Below, piece after piece: positions 1 through 5,900 of a stretch of 6,932 nucleotides of DNA. How positions within the stretch are numbered: position 1 is the stretch's first letter; each line of letters begins with the position of its first letter. The stretch comes from Actinomycetota bacterium. Lineage in GTDB: Bacteria > Actinomycetota > Acidimicrobiia > Acidimicrobiales > Microtrichaceae. The notes beneath the pieces are model-generated. The model was not told where the DNA came from. It did not search any database and saw only the letters and a list, made by a program, of their open reading frames with translations. The stretch covers positions 1 to 6,932 of the forward strand of contig SXMI01000207.1 in assembly GCA_005777415.1 (NCBI GenBank), written 5' to 3'. A program made the position numbers and the translations under genes.

Positions 1-154
1 ACGGCCCCATGATGGCCGTGAACCGGCTGCGCTCGAAGTCGACGGTGACACCGTCGAGCGCACGGACCTCGGTGTCTCCCTCGCCGTAGACCTTGACGGC
101 GTCGACGGCGCCGGCCGCTGCGATCGATGCGGGGGAGTCGGTGCTGGTGGACAT
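1..154 (-). CDS. ABC transporter ATP-binding protein, LolD/MacB type (N-terminal 51 codons, partial)
   Basis: The reverse strand from an ATG at 154 reads MSTSTDSPASIAAAGAVDAV and then KVYGEGDTEVRALDGVTVDF, ending in FTAIMGP at the window edge. KVYG supplies the A-loop tyrosine (Y23) that stacks on adenine. The stretch up to TAIMGP is the usual lead-in to the Walker A loop (GPSGSGKST) of the LolD/MacB/FtsE-like subgroup, so the frame breaks just before Walker A. In this family the protein is the cytoplasmic ATPase partner of a MacB/FtsX-like permease that moves lipoproteins, peptides or drugs, or acts mechanically on the envelope; the substrate cannot be read here. The start is supported by TAGCCT six bases upstream and by the lack of homologous sequence before it; the first 15 residues are a low-complexity tail. 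It follows the family 2 glycosyltransferase by 52 bases on the same strand. The family call is firm; the subfamily is likely. Confidence 0.85.
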   Translation of the reverse strand, partial: MSTSTDSPASIAAAGAVDAVKVYGEGDTEVRALDGVTVDFERSRFTAIMGP

Positions 155-160
155 GCCGTG

Positions 161-166
161 AGGCTA
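161..166 (-). promoter_or_regulatory. Candidate -10 element (TAGCCT) for the ABC ATPase gene
   Basis: On the minus strand TAGCCT fits the actinobacterial TANNNT pattern and ends six bases before the ATG at 154, the spacing expected if transcription starts on the A of the start codon (leaderless mRNA). No AGGAGG-like site precedes the ATG, and I see no convincing -35. Inference from pattern only. Confidence 0.4.
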
Positions 167-185
167 GCGACTGCCCCGGCTGCAG

Positions 186-199
186 CGGCCATCGGGCCG
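186..199 (-). terminator. Small GC hairpin after the family 2 glycosyltransferase stop
   Basis: CGGCC-CGAT-GGCCG on the minus strand forms a 5-bp stem with a 4-base loop, starting seven bases after the TGA at 209-207. There is no T-run, so it is not a standard intrinsic terminator. It could be a weak terminator, a 3'-end stabiliser or chance in GC-rich DNA. Confidence 0.25.
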
Positions 200-206
200 G
201 AGGTGC

Positions 207-1163
207 TCAGGCGTCGGCGAGCGGTTCGTTCCCGTCCGTCAGGTCCACCACCGGCTCGGGCTCATCCCCGGCCTCCGGGTTCCAGACCCGATCGCTGATG
301 GGTGCCAGGTAGCTGACGATCAACCGACCCCAGTGCTCGCGGATCTCCGGCTGGGACATGCACGCCACCCGGAACAACATGCGGGACTCCGAGCGCCGCC
401 GGAGCCTGGCGGCGGCGACACCGCCGATCGTGGCGTAGCGGGCGAGCAGCGTCGCATCGGGGATCGGGCTGCGGGCGAGCACGTCGAGGGCCTGGAACGC
501 CCAGTCGAGTCGGAGCTCGTCGCCGCCGACCCGCTCGGCCGCCATCGGCTCGGACCAGCGGACCAGCCGCTCGGGGGTCCGGGCGACGACGGCGTCCTCG
601 TCGAGGATCCGACGGAGCGCCTCGCCGCCGACGACGGCGGTGGGGTTGGCCCGGTCGTTGAGCTCCTCGGAGCGCAGCCGGTCCGCCGCCTCGCGGAGCA
701 GCGGTGTCTCGGTCACGAACGCACCGCTGCGCAGGCAGGCTCCCGCCAACGGGTCGCTCGAGCCGGCACGGGGTGAGATCGGGGTGGTGGACCCGTCGAG
801 GTGGCGCTGCTCACCCCCGCAGGTGGCGAATCGGGCACCGGTGGAGTCCACGAGGCGGCCGAGTCGGGCCAGCCACACGGCGCTCAGCTCCGTGTCCACG
901 TCGACCACGGCCGACCACCGGCCGCGGGCGGCGTCGAGTCCCGTGGCCAGGGCGCTCGCCGTGCCCGATGGTTCCTGGTGGACCAGACGGACCCGGTCGT
1001 CCCCGGCGGCCCGGACCGCGGCGACGGTCTCGTCGGTGGACCCGTCGTCGACGACGATCACCTCGGTGTCCGCGAAGGTCTGCGTGAGCACGCCGGTGAC
1101 CACCCGGCCGACGGCATCGGCGCGATCCCGGACAGGGACCACCACGCTGAATCGCGGTTGCAC
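207..1163 (-). CDS. Glycosyltransferase family 2 (GT-A fold), soluble, 318 aa
   Basis: The protein begins MQPRFSVVVPVRDRADAVGR, a first beta strand and nucleotide-binding start typical of family 2 glycosyltransferases. VVDDGSTDE (residues 37-45) is the hallmark nucleotide-sugar motif, and VVDVDTELS (86-94) holds a DxD-type metal site (D88, D90). Such enzymes transfer a sugar from a nucleotide donor to a lipid, glycan or protein acceptor. The N-terminal ~115 residues are the catalytic core. The remaining ~200 are polar and probably helical with no membrane segment, so the enzyme is likely cytoplasmic or peripheral. GTG at 1163 is chosen because the fold begins three residues later and no in-frame ATG or GTG lies just upstream; the ATG at 1172 is out of frame. 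It follows the membrane glycosyltransferase by 67 bases. Donor and acceptor cannot be told. The family is sure; the role in envelope or surface glycan synthesis is inferred. Confidence 0.9.
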   Translation of the reverse strand: MQPRFSVVVPVRDRADAVGRVVTGVLTQTFADTEVIVVDDGSTDETVAAVRAAGDDRVRLVHQEPSGTASALATGLDAARGRWSAVVDVDTELSAVWLARLGRLVDSTGARFATCGGEQRHLDGSTTPISPRAGSSDPLAGACLRSGAFVTETPLLREAADRLRSEELNDRANPTAVVGGEALRRILDEDAVVARTPERLVRWSEPMAAERVGGDELRLDWAFQALDVLARSPIPDATLLARYATIGGVAAARLRRRSESRMLFRVACMSQPEIREHWGRLIVSYLAPISDRVWNPEAGDEPEPVVDLTDGNEPLADA

Positions 1164-1169
1164 ACCAAC

Positions 1170-1175
1170 ATTGTG
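1170..1175 (-). promoter_or_regulatory. Possible -10 element (CACAAT) for the family 2 glycosyltransferase gene
   Basis: CACAAT on the minus strand matches four of six bases of TATAAT, including the key second A and sixth T, and ends six bases before the GTG at 1163. That spacing fits a leaderless start. No Shine-Dalgarno site is visible in the same stretch. Weak, pattern only. Confidence 0.25.
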
Positions 1176-1217
1176 AACGACCGACCGGTCCCGGGCGTGG
1201 ATGAGGGGCGATCCGAC

Positions 1218-1230
1218 GCGGCTGCGCCGC
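1218..1230 (-). terminator. Small GC hairpin directly after the membrane glycosyltransferase stop
   Basis: GCGGC-GCA-GCCGC on the minus strand is a perfect 5-bp stem with a 3-base loop that begins on the first base after the TGA at 1233-1231. No T-run follows, so it is at best a weak or factor-assisted terminator or an mRNA 3'-end barrier between the two glycosyltransferase genes. Confidence 0.3.
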
Positions 1231-2835
1231 TCAACCGGCGGGGGGCACCGACGGTTCGAGCTCATAGACGGTGACCACGTCGTCCCGGCCCAGTTCGCGC
1301 AGCATGAGGCGCTCGGCGAGCTGGTCCCGGCTCCAGAGGTGCCCGTACCGGGGTGCGGTGTCGACCCAGACCAGGCAGTGGCGCGCGCCCCGGGCCAGGT
1401 CGTCGACCAGCAGGTCCAGGTCGTCGACCGGCTCGTCGGACTCGAGTCCGGTGCGGCGTGGACTCCACTCGGCCTCGAGCTCCGGGTAGAGGGCGTTGGG
1501 CAGGTTGGACGAGTCGACACAGCCCTCGGGGAGCAGGTCGAGCGCCGCCGAGGCCCGCACCCGGTCGAAGGTGTCGGCGGAGTAGTTGCCCTCGAAGTAC
1601 GGGTCCCCCGTGGCGAACAACACGACGGCGAGCAGGCCGGCGGCCACGTTCGCCACCGCCCACACCCAGACGGCCACGATGCCGACGCGCCACCAGGGGC
1701 TGGCCCCCACCGGTGGGATGCGTCGAGCACGGGCTACGAGCGCCAGACCCAGCACCACCAGGGGCAGGTACGCCGGCTCCAGGAGTCGGAGATCCAACTG
1801 GTTGAGCGCCGTCGTGGAGCGGATGTAGAGCATGTAGGCCAGGTACAGCACCGGCGTCAGGACGAGCAGCCCGAACGGGCCGGCCATGGTGTCGAGCCAG
1901 ACCCGACGGGGAGACGTCCCCCGGTCCGCGGCGGTGGCCCGCAGGAGTCGCCAGGCCAGCGCCACGGCGGCGACCATGCCGATGACGGCGACCGCCGCCC
2001 ACAGGCGCTCGCGTCCGTTGGCGACACCCGGCAGGGCGAAGCGACCGATGGTCGCCACGATGTCGGAGGCGTTCTGCACCAGCCCCCGGGCCGAGCTGTA
2101 CCTGGGTCCCAGGGCAGTGCCGTCGGCCGCCAGGTTCCTGACGACCCAGGCCACCGGGACGACCGAGGCGCCGACGGTGTACGCCGCCGTGGTGGCGATC
2201 CGCCGGCCCCAGCGGTGACGCCCGTCGGCGAGCAACCAGATCGCACCGGTCGGGACGAGCACGACGGCCACGTAACGCAACGAGAACCCGAGCCAGACCA
2301 ACCCCACTGCGACGAGCAACCAGGTCGGGCCCCTCCGGCCACCGTCCCAGTGGTTGGACAGGGCGAGGATCCACATCAGGCAGACGACGGCGAACGCCAG
2401 GTCGGTCATGAGCAGGTGACCGAACCCGATGGTGGAGGACCCGAGCGCCACGACCACCGTGCCGGCGAGCACCAGCCTGCGGTCCGGAACGAACCGCCGG
2501 AGCACCCGCCACCCGACGACGACCGCCGTGGCGCTGACGAGTGCGTTGAGCACCACCGCGGCGCCCTGCGGGTCGAGCGACGTCACCCGGGCGACCAGCG
2601 CCATGAGTGCCGGCCAGAGCGGCGGCCAGACGGTCAGCGGATCCTCCAGGAAGTATCTGAGCCCGTCGCCGGCGAGCAGCGAGTCGGCGATCGCCGTGTA
2701 GCCCACGCCGTCGTCACCGACGGCGATCCCGCCGAGGTTGGCGACGAGCACGGCGAGTGCGCTGGCACCGGCCAGGGCTGCGATCACGCCGATGGGCAGG
2801 TCCGCCCCGGCGCCGTCCCGCCCCGTCTCGTCCAC
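1231..2835 (-). CDS. GT-C fold membrane glycosyltransferase (GT39/ArnT-like), about 534 aa
   Basis: This polytopic membrane protein has roughly ten or eleven hydrophobic segments. After the first segment comes VGDDGVGYTAIADSLLAGDG, the first periplasmic loop of GT-C enzymes, with acidic pair D41-D42 as the likely catalytic or metal-binding residues. VWPPLWPALMALV and the late RLLEPAYLPLVVLGLAL are also typical of GT39/ArnT-like proteins. The family moves a sugar from a polyprenyl-phosphate carrier onto protein, lipid or glycan on the outer side of the membrane. A C-terminal ~125-residue polar domain follows the last membrane segment and is probably extracytoplasmic. The start is uncertain: GTG codons at 2883, 2868, 2841 and 2835 are in frame. 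I chose 2835 because GACACT lies six bases before it; none has a Shine-Dalgarno site. The frame stays open to 4149, but that extension runs antisense through the cyclase and is not believable. Fold and family likely; donor and acceptor unknown. Confidence 0.82.
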   Translation of the reverse strand: MDETGRDGAGADLPIGVIAALAGASALAVLVANLGGIAVGDDGVGYTAIADSLLAGDGLRYFLEDPLTVWPPLWPALMALVARVTSLDPQGAAVVLNALVSATAVVVGWRVLRRFVPDRRLVLAGTVVVALGSSTIGFGHLLMTDLAFAVVCLMWILALSNHWDGGRRGPTWLLVAVGLVWLGFSLRYVAVVLVPTGAIWLLADGRHRWGRRIATTAAYTVGASVVPVAWVVRNLAADGTALGPRYSSARGLVQNASDIVATIGRFALPGVANGRERLWAAVAVIGMVAAVALAWRLLRATAADRGTSPRRVWLDTMAGPFGLLVLTPVLYLAYMLYIRSTTALNQLDLRLLEPAYLPLVVLGLALVARARRIPPVGASPWWRVGIVAVWVWAVANVAAGLLAVVLFATGDPYFEGNYSADTFDRVRASAALDLLPEGCVDSSNLPNALYPELEAEWSPRRTGLESDEPVDDLDLLVDDLARGARHCLVWVDTAPRYGHLWSRDQLAERLMLRELGRDDVVTVYELEPSVPPAG

Positions 2836-2882
2836 GGACACAGTGTCGACGGCGGCCCGGTCGGGCACAAGTACCGCGGGCA

Positions 2883-2917
2883 CCCGTCTGCCCCGGCCCC
2901 CGTCTGCCCCGGCCCCC
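2883..2917 (-). other. Predicted G-quadruplex motif on the minus strand
   Basis: Read on the minus strand, this segment has G-runs of 5, 4, 5, 4 and 3 separated by loops CC, CAGAC, CC and CAGAC. That meets the standard rule of four runs of at least three G with loops of 1-7. It comes from repeat units 1-2 plus the first bases of unit 3; units 3-4 lose the pattern because GGGG becomes GGAG. The G-rich strand is non-template for the membrane glycosyltransferase and template for the cyclase. Whether it folds in the cell is not shown. Confidence 0.45.
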
Positions 2918-2950
2918 GTCTGCTCCGGCCCCCGTCTGCTCCGGCCCCCG

Positions 2951-2956
2951 TATGCT
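2951..2956 (+). promoter_or_regulatory. -10 element (TATGCT) for the cyclase gene, leaderless type
   Basis: TATGCT fits TANNNT and matches four of six bases of TATAAT. It ends eight bases before the ATG at 2965, so transcription probably starts at or within a base or two of the ATG. No Shine-Dalgarno site exists between it and the start. It sits in the diverged fifth repeat unit, where the other units read TCTGCC or TCTGCT, so a C-to-A change created it. The bases where a -35 would lie are plain repeat sequence. Confidence 0.55.
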
Positions 2957-2964
2957 TCGACACC

Positions 2965-5900
2965 ATGGAGTGCCCGAGTTGCGGAACCGAGTGCGCCGTC
3001 GGCGCGCGCTTCTGCTGGTCGTGTGGACACTCGCTGGTCGAGCCCACCGAGGAGCGCCGGGTCGTCACGGTGCTGTTCGCCGACCTCGTCGGCTTCACCG
3101 CCCTCTCCGAGGCCCGCGACCCCGAGGAGGTCAAGCGGCTCGTCGAGTCCGCGTTCGAGCACCTGGTCCGCGACGTGACGGCGTTCGGTGGCCGGGTGGA
3201 CAAGATCCTGGGTGATGCCATCGTGGCGCTGTTCGGGGCGCCCGTCGCCCACGAGGACGACGCCGAGCGGGCCGTGCGTGCGGCCCTGCGGATGCAGGAG
3301 ACGCTGGCGGAGTACTCGTCGTCGAGCGGGGCGGCCCTGCAGATGCGGATCGGGGTGAACACCGGCGAGGTGCTGGTCGGCGCCCTGCGTGCCGGCGGCG
3401 ACTACACGGCGATGGGTGACGTCGTGAACACGGCGTCGCGCCTGCAGACCATGGCCGGGCCCGACGAGGTGCTGGTCGGCGAGAGCACCTACTTGGCCAC
3501 CAGCGAGGTGATCGAGTTCGACTCCCGAGGCGCCCTGGTGGCCCGGGGCCGGGAGCGTCCGGTCAACGTCTGGGTCGCCCGACAGGCGTTGCTGCCGCCG
3601 GGCCACCGACCGCGTCGGCTGGTGACGCCGCTGATCGGCCGGGACAACGAGATGGCGCTGCTCACCAACGCCGTCCACGTGTCGATCCGGTCCGGTCGCG
3701 GGCTCCACATCGTCCTCCTGGGCGAGGCCGGGGTGGGCAAGACCCGGGTCGCCAACGAGCTCGCCGAGTTCGTCCGGGCCACCGACGGCGTGGTGGAGGT
3801 GGCCGGCCGCTGCGTCCCCTACGGCGAGGCGAACCCGTGGTGGCCGGTGGCCGAGGCCCTCCGTTCGGGGTGCGGGATCGCCCACGACGATCCACTCGAG
3901 ACGGCGCGGGCGCGGACGGAGCGGTCGGTGGGGCACTTCTGCGGCGACGAGTCCTCTGGCGGCGACGAGTCCTCGGCCGCCGAGGTCCGCTCCACGGTCG
4001 ACGGGCTCCTGCACCTCATGGGCTACGACACGCCGTTGCGGTTGCTGCCCGGCTCCCGGGCCCGGGCCGAGGCCACGAGCGCGCTGCTGCGCTACGTCGA
4101 GGGGGTGGTGCGGACCCAGCCGCTCCTGGTCCGCCTCGCCGACCTGCACTGGGCGGATCAGGCCGTGCTCGACCTGATCGACGAGTTGTCCTCCCAGCTC
4201 GCCCGCCAGCCCTTCGTGCTCGTGGCGACGGCCCGCCGGTCGTTGCAGGAACGCTGGACCCCGCGCTGGGGTCGCTTCAACTCGATGGTCGTGAACCTGG
4301 GGCCGCTCGACCGGGACGCCGCCGGAACCCTGCTCGACTCGCTCGGCGGGCGCGAGCTGAGTCCGGTCGACCGGCAGGTGCTCCTGGACCGCTCGGGTGG
4401 CAACCCGTTCTACCTGGAGGAGCTGGTCACGCTGGTCGGGGCCGACCGGGCGGTCGAGACCGGCGAGCCCGAGGCGGCGCCCGGGTTCGGCGAGTCCCTG
4501 CCCGACACGCTCCGGGGTCTGGTCGCGGCGCGCGTGGACGGCCTGTCACCGGACGAGCAGCACGTGCTCGAGGACGCGGCCGTCTGGGGTTCGGCCGGGC
4601 CGGTCGGTGTGCTCCACCTCACCGCCCGGGCGATCCGCGGCGACGAGGACGTGAGCGACATCATCGACTCGCTCGTCGAGAAGGACGTGCTCGTCGCCGA
4701 CGGTGAGGAGTGGTCGTTCCGGTCCGACCTGGTCCGGGAGGTGGCGTACGCCCGGCTGACCCGACGGGACCGGATGCAGCGCCACGTGGGCATCGCCCGC
4801 TACTTCGACGAGCACCTCGCCGGCTCCGGCTCCGACTCCGAGGCCGACGACCGTGACGTCGAGACGATCGCCCGCCACTACGTGGAGGCGGTGCGACTGA
4901 GCCTCAGCAGTGAGGGCGCCGTGGACCCGGCCCTGCTCGACCGGTCCGTGCACTGGGCCCTGCTGGCGGCGCGCCGGGCCGAGCAGGCGGGCTCGTACCC
5001 GCAGGCCGAACGCCTGGCCACCCAGGTGCTCGAGATCCTCGACGAGGACGAGCACCGTTCCCGTTTCGAGGCGCTGATCTGCCGGTCCCGCTCGCGGGTC
5101 GAGCAGTGGCAGGTCGCCGGGGCCCGGGAGGACGCCTCGGCCGCCATGGCGCACGCCGAGGCGATCAACGACACCGCCGCCCGGGCGGAGGCGTACCTGA
5201 GCCTGGCCGCCGCCGCGTCACGGTCGGGCGAGGTGCTCCTCGCCGAGGAGGAGATCGACGCGGCGCTCGACCTGGTCGACGCGCTCGGCGACGTCGGCGG
5301 CCGGGCGGAGGCGCTCCGACAGCGCGGGATGTCCCGCCTGTTGCGCGGGGACCAACGCGGGGCCGAGGCCCCCATCGCCGCTGCGCTCGAGGCCTTCCGG
5401 GAGGTCGGGGACCGGCGGGGCGAGGCCTGGTCGTTGCAGAACCTGGCCTGGATCGCGTTCACGGACGGGCGCATGGACGAGGCGGAGCGGGCGCTCGCCG
5501 AGTCCCGGACGGCGTTCGACGAGGTCGGCGATTCGGGTGGACTCGCCTGGGTCGAGGGGCTGCGGGCCTACCTGTTGTTCATCCAGGGTGACTTCGAGCG
5601 CGCCGACGAGCTCGCCGCCCGCGTGCTGCGTGAGAGCGAGCGACGGGGCGACCGGTACGGCGAGGGGATGATGCACGTGGTGCGGGCGGGCATCCGCTTG
5701 TGGAGCGGTCGGACCGTGGCCGCAGTCGAGGAGTCTGCGCTGGCCGTCGCCGCGCTGCGCTCGGCGGGCGATCCGGTCGGCCTGGAGCAGGCGCTGTCGG
5801 TCGCCGGCCGGGCCGAGGTGATGGCCGGCAACGTCGAGTCGGGCCTCGACCTGCTCGCCGAGGCCCGGACGCAGAGCGCCTCGACCTCGACGGGGTTCGC

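Larger units (their letters stand above)
2883..2962 (+). repeat. Five tandem 16-base units in the divergent promoter
   Basis: The unit is CCCGTCTGCYCCGGCC. Units 1 and 2 (2883-2898, 2899-2914) are identical with C at the variable position. Units 3 and 4 (2915-2930, 2931-2946) are identical with T there. Unit 5 (2947-2962, CCCGTATGCTTCGACA) matches units 3-4 at 12 of 16 bases. The pairwise identity suggests stepwise duplication. The array stops two bases before the cyclase ATG. At 16 bases, successive units fall on roughly opposite faces of the helix. Confidence 0.9.
2836..2964. promoter_or_regulatory. Divergent promoter region between the membrane glycosyltransferase and the cyclase
   Basis: This is the only substantial gap in the window (129 bases) and lies between two gene starts that point away from each other, so it must hold the control signals of both. 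About 80 bases of it are a tandem array of 16-base units. For the minus-strand gene only a poor -10 candidate is seen (GACACT, 2842-2847). If one of the earlier GTG starts is used, the gap shrinks to about 81-123 bases. Confidence 0.65.

Noticed and set aside
1172..1172. ATG at 1172 (minus) as start of the family 2 glycosyltransferase
   Set aside because: It is out of frame with the FSVVVPVRDR and VVDDGSTD motifs; the GTG at 1163 is in frame and begins just before the fold.
1183..1195. Short palindromes GACCGGTC and CCCGGG upstream of the family 2 glycosyltransferase
   Set aside because: Six- to eight-base GC palindromes are expected often by chance here, and there is no second copy or supporting context for an operator.
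1262..2512. 416-residue minus-strand frame inside the membrane glycosyltransferase gene
   Set aside because: It is Arg/Gly/Pro-rich with no domain and lies out of frame within a gene with clear membrane segments and family motifs.
2883..2962. Tandem repeat as a CRISPR array
   Set aside because: The units are only 16 bases and directly adjacent, with no unique spacers between them.
1201..2964. Plus-strand open frame running into the cyclase, giving a 1774-residue protein
   Set aside because: The upstream 588 codons are antisense to the membrane glycosyltransferase, are rich in H, R, G, P and Q without domains, and run through the 16-base repeat array. The absence of stops reflects high GC. 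The zinc ribbon and -10 fix the start at 2965.
2836..4149. N-terminal extension of the membrane glycosyltransferase frame (972 residues)
   Set aside because: It is antisense to the cyclase and ATPase domains, has a shadow-like low-complexity composition, and the GT-C fold is complete from about 2835 on.
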